From NCBI RefSeq assembly GCF_034008315.1, contig NZ_CP125377.1, forward strand, positions 2,802,001 through 2,866,000: a DNA stretch of 64,000 bases. Reading direction: 5' to 3'. The notes under the pieces were generated by a model. It had not been told where the DNA came from. It saw only the letters and a program-made list of their open reading frames with translations, and searched no databases. Origin of the DNA: Pseudomonas sp. P8_241. GTDB taxonomy: Bacteria; Pseudomonadota; Gammaproteobacteria; Pseudomonadales; Pseudomonadaceae. Every line of letters starts with the position of its first letter. Positions within the stretch are counted from its first letter, which is position 1. The translations under genes were made by a program, and so were the position numbers. Positions 7,593 to 16,062 of this stretch are shown here, in pieces.

Positions 7593-9314
7593 ATGGATCA
7601 GCAAGGCAGCCATCCGCACGAACACACTCCCGGGTTTCAACGCGGGAGTAGGGTGCGTGACCTGTTGATACCGGAGTGGCTGAGCAACTATCGGCCCGAC
7701 TGGTTCAGGGGGGACATCATCGCCGGACTCACCGCCGCGGCGGTGGTGATTCCCAAGGCACTGGCCTATGCCACCATCGCCGGTCTGCCGGTGCAGGTCG
7801 GGCTGTACACGGCATTGGTGCCGATGGTGATTTATGCGCTGCTCGGCAGTTCGCGCCCGCTCAGCGTCAGCACCACCACCACCCTGGCCATCCTGGCCGG
7901 TTCGGCACTCGGACAGGTCAGCCCCGACGGCGATGCGGCGACCTTGCTCGCGGCGTCCGCCACGCTGGCGCTGATGGTGGGGGCGATCCTGATTGTCGCT
8001 GGGATACTGCGGCTGGGCTTTGTCGCCAACTTCATTTCTGAACCGGTGCTGGTGGGATTCAAGGCTGGCATTGGTGTGGTCATCGTGCTCGATCAGATGC
8101 CCAAACTGCTGGGTACGCACATCGACAAAGGCGGGTTCCTGCATAACGTTGTGGCGACTTTTCAAAGCCTCGGACACGCCTCGCTGCCGACCGTGGTGGT
8201 TGGCGTGTCCATGGTGCTGCTGCTGATCGCCATGAAGCGTTTTACCCCGCGCTTGCCGGCACCGCTGATTGCCGTGGGGATCGGCATTCTCGCGATGAGT
8301 CTGTTGGACCTTGAGCGATTCGGCGTCTCGTCCGTTGGCACAGTGCCGATTGGCCTGCCGGCGCTGACGATGCCCATCTGGTCGATGGCCGAAGCGTTGT
8401 GGCCTTCGGCTTTGGGTATCGCGCTGATGAGTTTTACCGAAACCATTGCCGCAGGACGCGCCTTCGCCCGCAATGACGAGCCCACCCCGCAGCCGAACCG
8501 CGAACTGGTTGCCACCGGTGTCGCCAACATCGGCGGAGCCTTTCTCGGGGCCATGGTCGCCGGGGGCGGGACTACTCAGACTGCCGTGAATCGCCTGGCC
8601 GGGGCGCGTTCGCAGCTGGCCGCGCTGGTCACTGCGGGGTTGTCGCTGGGCACTTGCCTGCTGCTGGCACCGTTCATTGGCCTGATGCCCAACGCCACGC
8701 TCGCCGCGGTGGTGATCGTCTATTCGGTGGGTCTGATCGAACCGGCAGAGTTTCGCGAGATCCTGTCGGTGCGGCGCACCGAGTTTGTCTGGGCCTTGGT
8801 GGCAATGCTGGGGGTGATGTTGCTGGGCACGTTGCAAGGCATCGTCGTGGCGATCGTTGTCTCGCTGGTAGCGCTGGCCTATCAGGTGTCCGATCCTCCT
8901 GTGCATCGACTGGGTCGCAAACCCGGTACCAACGTCTATCGTCCGCAGTCCGCAGAGAATGCCGCAGACGAGCAGTTTGACGGGTTGCTGTTATTGCGCC
9001 CGGAAGGTCGCGTGTTCTTCGCCAATGCCGAACGCATCGGCGACAAAATGCGCCCGCTGATCAATGACGCCAACCCCGAGGTGGTGATTCTCGACCTGCG
9101 CAGCGTGTTCGACCTCGAATACACCGCCTTGAAGATGCTCACCGTGGCGGAGCAGCGAATGCGCGAAAAAGGCGTTTCGCTGTGGATGGTGGGCATGAGC
9201 CCGACGGTTTGGGACATGGTCGTCAAGGCTCCGTTGGGTCGCACGCTGGGCGAGGGGCATATGTTCTTGAACCTTGAGCAGGCAGTCGATCATTACCAGC
9301 GCAGTCGACAGTGA
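7593..9314 (+). CDS. SulP-family anion transporter with STAS domain
   Basis: 573 residues. The first 420 contain 10-12 membrane segments with the SulP signature region (AGLTAAAVVIPKALAYATIAGLPVQ, about residues 40-64). The last 120 form a cytoplasmic STAS domain (FDGLLLLRPEGRVFFANAER ... VVILDLRSVFDLEYTALKML). SulP proteins exchange or symport sulfate, bicarbonate, dicarboxylates or chloride, and the substrate cannot be fixed from sequence. A CGGAGT ribosome site precedes the ATG. The stop codon is directly followed by the PPK2 region, so the two genes are probably cotranscribed. Confidence 0.9.
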   Translation: MDQQGSHPHEHTPGFQRGSRVRDLLIPEWLSNYRPDWFRGDIIAGLTAAAVVIPKALAYATIAGLPVQVGLYTALVPMVIYALLGSSRPLSVSTTTTLAILAGSALGQVSPDGDAATLLAASATLALMVGAILIVAGILRLGFVANFISEPVLVGFKAGIGVVIVLDQMPKLLGTHIDKGGFLHNVVATFQSLGHASLPTVVVGVSMVLLLIAMKRFTPRLPAPLIAVGIGILAMSLLDLERFGVSSVGTVPIGLPALTMPIWSMAEALWPSALGIALMSFTETIAAGRAFARNDEPTPQPNRELVATGVANIGGAFLGAMVAGGGTTQTAVNRLAGARSQLAALVTAGLSLGTCLLLAPFIGLMPNATLAAVVIVYSVGLIEPAEFREILSVRRTEFVWALVAMLGVMLLGTLQGIVVAIVVSLVALAYQVSDPPVHRLGRKPGTNVYRPQSAENAADEQFDGLLLLRPEGRVFFANAERIGDKMRPLINDANPEVVILDLRSVFDLEYTALKMLTVAEQRMREKGVSLWMVGMSPTVWDMVVKAPLGRTLGEGHMFLNLEQAVDHYQRSRQ

Positions 9315-9368
9315 ATGCTGTCGGACGCTTTGCGAACGTTATTTCACGAAATGAACGAGGTATCGGCG

Positions 9369-10187
9369 ATGGCGAAGAAGAAGGCTGCAGCGAAGAGCAA
9401 GCCTGTTGAAAGTGACAAGCTCAAGACCAAGGACTATCTCGAGGAACTGGCCCGGCTGCATGTCGAGCTGGTCAAGCTGCAAGAGTGGGTCAAGCACAAG
9501 GGCCTGAAGGTTTGCATTCTTTTCGAAGGGCGTGACGGGGCAGGCAAGGGCGGTACGATCAAGGCCATCACCGAACGCGTCAGCCCGCGGGTATTCAGGG
9601 TGCTGGCATTACCGGCACCCACCGAGCGGGAAAAAAGCCAGATGTATCTGCAACGCTATCTGCCGCACCTGCCGGCAGCCGGTGAAGTGGTGATCTTCGA
9701 CCGCAGCTGGTACAACCGTGCGGGCGTGGAACGGGTCATGGGTTTTTGCACTGAAGAGCAGGTCGATACCTTCCTCAAAGTGGCGCCTCGTGTCGAACAG
9801 GCCCTGGTCGAGTCGGGGATCATCCTGATCAAATACTGGCTTGAAGTGAGTGAAGAGGAACAGACTCGACGGCTCAAGGGGCGCATCACCGACGGACGAA
9901 AAATCTGGAAGCTGTCGCCAATGGACCTCAAGTCCTACAACCGCTGGTACGACTATTCCCGCGCCCGGGACGACATGTTCGCAGCCACCGACACCGAGTT
10001 CGCCCCCTGGCGTGTTGCCAATTCGAACGACAAGCGCCGGGCCCGGCTCAATATCATCAGTGATCTGCTCGCCAGCATTCCCTATGAGGACGTTCCTCGG
10101 GCGAAAGTGAAGCTGCCAAAACGCCAGGGGCCGGGTAACTATCGGGATCCCAACTATCCGTTCAAGTTCATTACGGAAAAGTACTGA
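9369..10187 (+). CDS. ppk2: Polyphosphate kinase 2
   Basis: A PPK2-family kinase of 272 residues, which transfers phosphate between polyphosphate and nucleoside diphosphates. Key parts are the Walker A loop FEGRDGAGKGG (about residues 50-60), the Walker B/active-site segment FDRSWYNRAGVERVMGF, and the lid-arginine region EEEQTRRLKGRITDGRKIWK. The frame is open from 9315, immediately after the SulP stop. The ATG at 9369 has a GAGG site eight bases upstream, and the Lys/Ala-rich start that follows is usual for the family. A perfect 12-bp inverted repeat follows the stop. Confidence 0.92.
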   Translation: MAKKKAAAKSKPVESDKLKTKDYLEELARLHVELVKLQEWVKHKGLKVCILFEGRDGAGKGGTIKAITERVSPRVFRVLALPAPTEREKSQMYLQRYLPHLPAAGEVVIFDRSWYNRAGVERVMGFCTEEQVDTFLKVAPRVEQALVESGIILIKYWLEVSEEEQTRRLKGRITDGRKIWKLSPMDLKSYNRWYDYSRARDDMFAATDTEFAPWRVANSNDKRRARLNIISDLLASIPYEDVPRAKVKLPKRQGPGNYRDPNYPFKFITEKY

Positions 10188-10200
10188 CCCGTAAAAATGA

Positions 10201-10226
10201 CAGGGGCCAGGCAAGCCTGGCCCCTG
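10201..10226. terminator. Bidirectional terminator between ppk2 and decarboxylase
   Basis: A perfect inverted repeat with 12-base arms (CAGGGGCCAGGC and its complement) separated by two bases, placed between two convergent genes. On the minus strand an A/T-rich stretch (TTTTTA) follows it. Confidence 0.8.
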
Positions 10227-10236
10227 CATCAGCGCA

Positions 10237-12420
10237 TCAGGCCTTGATCACATAGCCGTAAGCCCGAGTGCGGCCACCTTCGTTCTTCAAATACACGCCT
10301 TGCAGCTCCGGCGTGAAACCCGGCAAGGCGTTGATGCCTTCTTCCAGTGCCAGGAAATACTTCAGCACCGCGCCACCCCAGATTTCGCCAGGCACCACGC
10401 ACAGCACGCCGGGCGGATAGGGCAGTGCGCCTTCGGCGGCGATCCGGCCGTCTGCATCGGCCAGCGCCACCAGTTCGACGTTGCCACGGATGTACTCGTT
10501 CTGCGCTTGCTGCGGGTTCATGGCTTTTTTCGGGAAGTGTTCCTTGCGGAACATCGCCTTCTGCAGATGCTGGACGTCGCGCTCGCGGTAGAGGTCGTGC
10601 ATTTCCTGGCAGAGCTGGCGGATGGTGTAGTTGCGGTAGCGCTCCTCGTTCGCCGCGTAGATCGTTGGCAACACCCGGCTCATCGGCGCGTCATCGCTGA
10701 TGAAACGCTCAAAACGAGCGATCTGCGCGGCGAGGTGGGTCATTTTCGCCCAGTCTTCGGCCGGGGTGAGCAGGAACAGAATCGAGTTCAGGTCGCATTT
10801 TTCCGGCACGATGCCGTTCTCGCGCAGGAAGTTGGCGAGGATGCCCGCATGGATGCCGAAGTCGGTGTAGCTGCCATCGACCGGGTCGATCCCCGGTGTG
10901 GTGAACAGCAGCTTGCACGGGTCGATGAAGTATTGCTTCTCGGCGTATCCGCCAAAGGCATGCCAGCGATCCTTCGGATGGAATTCGAAGAAACGCAGGT
11001 CGTTGGCGATCTCATCCGTCGGATAGTCTTCCCAGGCGCGGCCTTCAATGGTATCGGGCACAAATGGGCGCACCATGGTGCAGGCTTCCAGAATCAGTTT
11101 GCGGGCATCGATGCCGAACTTCACGCAGTCTTCCCACAGGCGCAGGCCACTGCGTCCGGCGTGGATACGCGCGTTGACGTCCAGCGAGGCGAACAACGGG
11201 TAGAACGGGCTGGTCGAGGCCTGGGCCATGAAGGAGTTGTTCAGCCGATGATGGTTGCAGTAGCGGTCCTGGCCCTTGATGTGCCGGTCTTTCTTGTGCA
11301 CCTGGGACGCCTGGGAGAAACCGGCTTGTTGTTTGTGCACCGATTGGGTGACGAAGATGCCGGGGTCGTTTTCATTCAGCTCCAGCAGCAGGGGCGAGCA
11401 GTCTTTCATCATCGGGATGAACTGTTCGTAACCGACCCATGCCGAGTCGAACAGGATGTAGTCGCACAATTTGCCGATGCGGTCGACGACCTGCCGGGCG
11501 TTGTAGATGGTGCCATCGTAAGTGCCGAGCTGAATGATCGCCAGGCGGAACGGCCGTGGCAGCTGGGCTTTATCCGGCGCGACCTCGGCAATCAGCTCAC
11601 GCAGGTAGTCTTCTTCAAAACAATGCGAGTCGATCCCGCCAATGAAACCATAGGGGTTGCGCGCCGTTTCCAGGTACACCGGCGTCGCGCCGGACTGGAT
11701 CAGCGCCCCTTGGTGATTGGACTTGTGGTTGTTGCGGTCGAACAGCACCAGATCGCCCGGGGTGAGCAGGGCGTTGGTCACCACTTTGTTGGAGGCGGAA
11801 GTGCCGTTGAGCACGAAGTAGGTCTTGTCGGCGTTGAACACTTTCGCCGCGTGTTTTTGTGCCAGCAGTGCCGGGCCCTCGTGGATCAGCAAGTCGCCGA
11901 GCTTGACGTCGGCGTTGCACATGTCGGCGCGAAACAGCGTCTCGCCAAAGAAGTCGAAAAACTGCCGGCCTGCCGGGTGCTTGCGGAAGAACTGCCCACC
12001 CTGGTGACCTGGGCAGGCGAATGTGGCGTTGGCCGATTCGGTGTACTTTTTCAGCGAGTCGAAGAAGGGCGGCAGCAGGGTTGCTTCATAGGCCCGGGCC
12101 GCGGTTTCCAGTTGGTTGCCATGGTATTCGACGTTGGCACGGGTCCTGTCGAAAATGCCATTTACCTGCAACAGTACGTCTTGCAGGTGCTTGTAGACTT
12201 GTCGGGGTTGGGTTTCCACCCCTGGGGAGGCGACCAGAAAAATCGGAATATCGAATCCGGTGCGCTGGATGGCGTCCAGGGCACCGGCCAAAACATCGGC
12301 AACAGAGACCACCGCAACCGCAACATTGGTGAAGTCGGTGTTGCCGAGCAGGACCACTTCCCGGGCATTTTTGAAACATTCCTGCGCGCCTTCGCTGGCG
12401 GCAATCTTCAGGGCTTTCAT
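10237..12420 (-). CDS. speF: Inducible-type ornithine decarboxylase (fold-type I)
   Basis: A 727-residue PLP enzyme closely resembling the enterobacterial SpeC/SpeF ornithine decarboxylases end to end: LKIAASEGAQ at the start, ATFACPGHQGGQFFRKHPAG, LNGTSASNKVV, and the PLP-lysine segment VTQSVHKQQAGFSQ. The C-terminal part includes LPYPPGVLCVVPGEIWGG. It should convert ornithine to putrescine and CO2 in the cytoplasm. The start at 12420 is chosen because AGGAGA lies eight bases upstream; the open frame extends 13 codons further. Pseudomonads usually carry a different ornithine decarboxylase of about 390 residues, so this is an additional enzyme. A lysine or arginine preference cannot be excluded, but the similarity is to the ornithine group. 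Confidence 0.88.
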   Translation of the reverse strand: MKALKIAASEGAQECFKNAREVVLLGNTDFTNVAVAVVSVADVLAGALDAIQRTGFDIPIFLVASPGVETQPRQVYKHLQDVLLQVNGIFDRTRANVEYHGNQLETAARAYEATLLPPFFDSLKKYTESANATFACPGHQGGQFFRKHPAGRQFFDFFGETLFRADMCNADVKLGDLLIHEGPALLAQKHAAKVFNADKTYFVLNGTSASNKVVTNALLTPGDLVLFDRNNHKSNHQGALIQSGATPVYLETARNPYGFIGGIDSHCFEEDYLRELIAEVAPDKAQLPRPFRLAIIQLGTYDGTIYNARQVVDRIGKLCDYILFDSAWVGYEQFIPMMKDCSPLLLELNENDPGIFVTQSVHKQQAGFSQASQVHKKDRHIKGQDRYCNHHRLNNSFMAQASTSPFYPLFASLDVNARIHAGRSGLRLWEDCVKFGIDARKLILEACTMVRPFVPDTIEGRAWEDYPTDEIANDLRFFEFHPKDRWHAFGGYAEKQYFIDPCKLLFTTPGIDPVDGSYTDFGIHAGILANFLRENGIVPEKCDLNSILFLLTPAEDWAKMTHLAAQIARFERFISDDAPMSRVLPTIYAANEERYRNYTIRQLCQEMHDLYRERDVQHLQKAMFRKEHFPKKAMNPQQAQNEYIRGNVELVALADADGRIAAEGALPYPPGVLCVVPGEIWGGAVLKYFLALEEGINALPGFTPELQGVYLKNEGGRTRAYGYVIKA

Positions 12421-12616
12421 CGTGGCGTCTCCTGGCGGGCACTCAATTGTCCGCGGCATTAATAGAGATCAATTTCCGAGGGAGCCTTCCAGTTCCCCTG
12501 ATCGAAAATCGTGTCACCACTGGTTATAGAGCATATTCATGATCTGTCAGTCTTTTCCCTGCCTGTTGCGGAAATTGCCGACAGACGCTTGATTCAGGTC
12601 AACAAAGCGGTGCTGA

Positions 12617-12685
12617 TCAGGCGTGTCCCAGGGCAACGGCAAAAGACACCACGATCATGCAGGCGAAAGCGAAATTGAGATTCAT
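12617..12685 (-). CDS. Possible 22-residue membrane peptide
   Basis: A short frame beginning MNLNFAFACMIVVSFAVALG with a single hydrophobic segment and a TGA stop at 12617-12619. The ribosome site is weak (GGATGGA about seven bases upstream). Small hydrophobic peptides of this size are often real in Pseudomonas, but here only composition supports it. It lies upstream of, and in the same direction as, the decarboxylase gene, so a leader-peptide role is conceivable. Confidence 0.25.
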   Translation of the reverse strand: MNLNFAFACMIVVSFAVALGHA

Positions 12686-12814
12686 GAGGGTTCCATCCGT
12701 TCGATTGGCAATGGCGCCATCTTGAACAGATCGGGAGCAAATAAAAAATTCGCCGTAGTGATTTGAGAGATCGAAAGAATTGATACTTGACGATGTGTTT
12801 GCGGTGTAGCGGGT

Positions 12815-12911
12815 GGCCCCATCGCGGGCAAGCCCCACAGGGGATATCTGTCAGACACAAATTTTGTGTTCGACCGCAATCCCTGTAGGAGCAAGCTTGC
12901 TCGCGAAGAGG
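12815..12911. repeat. REP pair
   Basis: Two inverted REP palindromes, one GCGGGCAAGCCC type at 12815-12842 and one GTAGGAGCAAGC type at 12882-12911, separated by about 40 bases. Confidence 0.85.
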
Positions 12912-12952
12912 CCCGTACAGACAACATCAATGCTGAAAATGCAGCAATTGGC

Positions 12953-14239
12953 TCAGCGCAACCGCTCCAGCATCTGGTAATACCACATGCCCGCCGCCAG
13001 CATCGGGTTGCCCAGCAGGTCCCCCATCGGCACACGAATGTGCTGGCACGCGGCGAACGTATCGTACTGCTCCATTTGTCCGGTAATCGCCCGGCCCATG
13101 ATTTCGCCCATGATATGGCTCGTGGCGATGCCGTGGCCGGAGTAGCCCTGGCAGTACCAGACGTTGTCCGAAAGCTTGCCCAGCTGCGGGATGCGATTGA
13201 TCACGATGCCCATCGCGCAGCTCCATTGGTAATCGATGGCCACCCCCTTGAGCGCCGGGAACGTTTGCTCGATGCACGGACGCAGTTCGGCGGCGATGTC
13301 GCGTGAGTCTTTGCCGCTGTAGTTGGCGCCACCGCCGAACAGCAGGCGACCATCGGCGGTCAGGCGGTAGTAGTCGAGCACGAAACGGCAGTCGTAGACC
13401 GCGAGGTCTTCGGGGTTGATCTGCTTCGCCAGATCGCCCAGCGGCGCAGTGGTGACGATGCCGCCCATGGCCGGGAAGATCTTGCCCTTGAGCTTGCCCG
13501 GTTCGAGCTTGTGATAGACGTCACCGGCCAGCAGCACTTGACTGGCATCGATGCGGCCGTGGGCGGTACGCACGCCCGGTGTGTCGCCGTGGATGATTTC
13601 CAGCACTTCGCTGTTTTCGAAGATCAGTGCGCCCAGGCGCTCGGCCGCACGCGCTTCACCGATGCACAGGTTCAACGGGTGCAAATGCATGTTGCGGGTG
13701 TTCTTGATTGCCCCGTGATAGAGGTCGCTTTGCAACAGGTCGCGTACCTGGCTGCGATCGAGCAGGCTGACCTCGTCGCTCATGCCACGGCGCACGGCTT
13801 CGTCGTAATCCTTGCGCAAGCCGTCCATGTGAGCAGGCTTGTAGGCCGCATGCAGGTGACCGTGCTTGAGGTCGCAGGCGATACCGTATTTCTCGACCCG
13901 CTGCTGGATGATCTGGTGCCCGCGCCAGCGCAGGTGCCAGATGAAATCGTCGACGTCGTCGCCAATGGTGCGGCGCATCTGTTTGCGCATCGCTTCATCG
14001 CCCGAGAGGCTGCCGGTGACCTGGCCGCCATTGCGCCCGGTGGCGCCCCAGCCGATTTTATTACTTTCGACAATGGCGACTTTCAGGCCTTTTTCCGCCA
14101 GTTCGACAGCGGTGGCGACGCCGGTGAAACCGCCGCCGATGATCACCACGTCGACGCGGTGCCGGCCTTGCAGGGTCGGGTAATCAGTGTCCTGGTTGAG
14201 GGTTGCGGTGTAGTAGGAGTTGCAGCGTTGTTGGGTCAT
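12953..14239 (-). CDS. FAD-dependent oxidoreductase, PuuB-like
   Basis: 428 residues of the DAO/GlpO-type FAD oxidoreductase family, with the dinucleotide-binding motif VVIIGGGFTGVATAVELAEKG (about residues 30-50, Gly-rich loop) and IGWGATGRNGGQVTGS. It ends with the SGHGIATSHIMGEIM FAD-contact region. The closest recognisable function is gamma-glutamylputrescine oxidoreductase (PuuB), which oxidises gamma-glutamylputrescine to the aldehyde. The upstream neighbour is a PuuA-like ligase, which supports this. The frame is open to 14329, but the extra 30 codons run into a REP element, so the ATG at 14239 is used. Confidence 0.8.
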   Translation of the reverse strand: MTQQRCNSYYTATLNQDTDYPTLQGRHRVDVVIIGGGFTGVATAVELAEKGLKVAIVESNKIGWGATGRNGGQVTGSLSGDEAMRKQMRRTIGDDVDDFIWHLRWRGHQIIQQRVEKYGIACDLKHGHLHAAYKPAHMDGLRKDYDEAVRRGMSDEVSLLDRSQVRDLLQSDLYHGAIKNTRNMHLHPLNLCIGEARAAERLGALIFENSEVLEIIHGDTPGVRTAHGRIDASQVLLAGDVYHKLEPGKLKGKIFPAMGGIVTTAPLGDLAKQINPEDLAVYDCRFVLDYYRLTADGRLLFGGGANYSGKDSRDIAAELRPCIEQTFPALKGVAIDYQWSCAMGIVINRIPQLGKLSDNVWYCQGYSGHGIATSHIMGEIMGRAITGQMEQYDTFAACQHIRVPMGDLLGNPMLAAGMWYYQMLERLR

Positions 14240-14281
14240 TTGGGTGTCTACGCAAAAGGGGAAGTGAAGGCGACGCGAATC

Positions 14282-14374
14282 TTGTAGGAGCGAGCTTGCT
14301 CGCGATGAGGCCATGTCAGGCAACATCACAGGTCAATGACACACCGCAATCGCGAGCAAGCTCGCTCCCACAGG
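14282..14374. repeat. REP pair (REPIN)
   Basis: Inverted GTAGGAGCGAGC palindromes at 14282-14310 and 14349-14374, between the PuuA-like and PuuB-like genes. Because both genes run on the minus strand, this REPIN lies inside a likely transcript. Confidence 0.9.
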
Positions 14375-14377
14375 GGC

Positions 14378-15742
14378 TTACGCTTCAGTCAAATACCAGC
14401 GCCAGTCCTGCTCACCCACTTCAGCCATGAACTGCCGGTACTCGGCGCGTTTGACCGCCAGATACACCCCCAGAAACTCCTGACCCAAGGCGTCCCGCGC
14501 CCATACTGAATTCTCCAGCGCTGTCAGCGACGTCAGCCAATCGGTCGGCAGCAATTGCGTAGCTTGCGCGTAGCCGTTGCCTTCCACCGGATCGCCCGGA
14601 TCGATGTTTTCGCTGATGCCCCGATGAATCCCCGCCAGAATCGCCGCGGCCGCCAGATACGGGTTGGCGTCGGCGCCGCAGATGCGGTGTTCGATGTGGC
14701 GGCTGTTGGCCGGGCCACCGGGCACGCGCAGGCTGACGGTGCGGTTGTCGACGCCCCAGGTCGGCGCCAGCGGTGCGTAGCTGTTGGCCTGGAAACGCCG
14801 GTAGGAGTTGGCGTTGGGGCAGAACAGCAGCAGTGAATCAAGCAACGAAGCCAGCATGCCGCCGATGGCGGTGCGCAGCAGTGGCGTACCGGCCGGGTCT
14901 TCGGACGCGAACAGATTGCGTCCCTCGGCGTCGGCGATGCTGACGTGCATGTGCATACCGGTGCCCGCCAGGTGATCGAACGGCTTGGCCATGAACGTCG
15001 CCTGCATGCCGTGCTTGTGGGCGATGGCTTTCACCAGACGCTTGTAGCGCACCGCTTGGTCCATCGCTTCCAGGGCATCGCCATGTTCCAGGGTGATTTC
15101 CACCTGACCCGGTGCGTACTCGGAAATCGCCGTGCGAGCTGGAATGCCGTGGAGCTTGCACGCCGCATAAAGGTCGGCGAGGAACGGTTCGATCTGTTCC
15201 AGTTCGCGCAGGCCATACACCTGCGTGTGTCGCGGTCGACCACCGTCCGCGTCCAGCGCCGGTTGCGGGCGACCGTTGTGGTCGCGTTTGGCGTCGAGCA
15301 GGTAGAACTCCAGTTCGCAGGCCATCACCGGGTAGTAACCCTCGGCTTTCAGACGCTCGATCACATTGATCAGCAGGTGACGCGGGTCGGCGATGCTCGC
15401 CGGCATGCCTTCTTCAGGGTGCATGCTGACCTGCACGGCGGCGGTCGGAATCTGCCGCCACGGCAAGCGCACCAGGCTGCCTTCGAGCGGATAGGCGCGG
15501 CAATCGATGTCGCCCACGTCCCAGACCAGACCGGAGTTTTCGACGTCCTCACCTTGCAGGGTCAAACCGAGGATGGTGCTGGGCAGCGGACGGCCGCTTT
15601 CGTAGACCGCCAGCAGTTCTTCGCGGTGCAACAGCTTGCCGCGCGGCACGCCGTTGGCGTCGAGAATGAACAGCTCGATCATATCGATATCGGGGTTGTC
15701 GGCCAGAAAGCGTTTGGCGTCTTCAAGGGCTGCGAATTTCAT
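14378..15742 (-). CDS. Glutamine-synthetase-type gamma-glutamylpolyamine ligase, PuuA/PauA-like
   Basis: 454 residues of the glutamine synthetase fold: N-terminal beta-grasp (IDMIELFILDANGVPRGK), ATP/glutamate site segments MACELEFYLLD, GTGMHMHVS and NSYRRF, and RIEHR-like RHIEHRICGADANPY. Members with this length and the PRGKLLHREEL motif in pseudomonads are gamma-glutamylpolyamine synthetases, which couple glutamate to putrescine or related amines using ATP. It would feed the PuuB-like oxidoreductase downstream and is consistent with the nearby ornithine decarboxylase. Several paralogues usually exist in Pseudomonas, each with a preferred amine, so the exact substrate is not decided here. 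Confidence 0.85.
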   Translation of the reverse strand: MKFAALEDAKRFLADNPDIDMIELFILDANGVPRGKLLHREELLAVYESGRPLPSTILGLTLQGEDVENSGLVWDVGDIDCRAYPLEGSLVRLPWRQIPTAAVQVSMHPEEGMPASIADPRHLLINVIERLKAEGYYPVMACELEFYLLDAKRDHNGRPQPALDADGGRPRHTQVYGLRELEQIEPFLADLYAACKLHGIPARTAISEYAPGQVEITLEHGDALEAMDQAVRYKRLVKAIAHKHGMQATFMAKPFDHLAGTGMHMHVSIADAEGRNLFASEDPAGTPLLRTAIGGMLASLLDSLLLFCPNANSYRRFQANSYAPLAPTWGVDNRTVSLRVPGGPANSRHIEHRICGADANPYLAAAAILAGIHRGISENIDPGDPVEGNGYAQATQLLPTDWLTSLTALENSVWARDALGQEFLGVYLAVKRAEYRQFMAEVGEQDWRWYLTEA

Positions 15743-16062
15743 GGTTCGTCACTCACGTTGGCGTCCTGCGGACGCACGGATTCGGGCCTCGGCACGACGG
15801 CGGATACAAAGATCCGGGGCATGCAGGCAAGGGATTAGCGAGGGAGAGGGCTCGACGCGTTGGGGACGCGCTTAGACGAGCAGGGTGCTATCCGGCGGAC
15901 GTGCGGAGTGACGAAGTTTGGAACGGCTCAAGGCCATGGGCAGATTGACAATGCGGTTCATAGCGAGTTTTCCAGCATTGGATTTCGTCGGAGGCCAGTG
16001 TGACAAGCCATCCGGGCGTGGCTGGATACTAGGGGGGAATGTGGCGTGTGTAAACGCCTGAT
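15743..16062. other. Upstream region of the PuuA-like gene with a possible leader ORF
   Basis: 320 bases without a recognised gene. A minus-strand frame of 29 codons (15872-15961, beginning MNRIVNLPMALSRSKLRHSA) has an ATG, a TAA and basic residues but only a weak ribosome site. It could be a leader peptide of the downstream ligase gene or simply chance. No clear terminator or REP is present. Confidence 0.35.

Larger units (their letters stand above)
12421..12952. other. Intergenic region upstream of the ornithine decarboxylase
   Basis: About 530 bases between the decarboxylase start and the end of the FAD oxidoreductase gene. It holds a possible 22-codon minus-strand reading frame (12617-12685) and a REP pair (12815-12911). 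I see no further gene. The promoter of the decarboxylase must lie in the A/T-rich part near 12500-12560, but no confident -35/-10 pair is assigned. Confidence 0.5.

Noticed and set aside
10300..12462. A 720-codon open frame on the plus strand opposite the ornithine decarboxylase
   Set aside because: It is the antisense shadow of a well-conserved decarboxylase in high-GC DNA; the translated sequence is low-complexity Val/Gly/His-rich with no domain.
12953..14329. FAD oxidoreductase starting at 14329
   Set aside because: The first 30 codons would be translated from a REP element; the ATG at 14239 fits the family.
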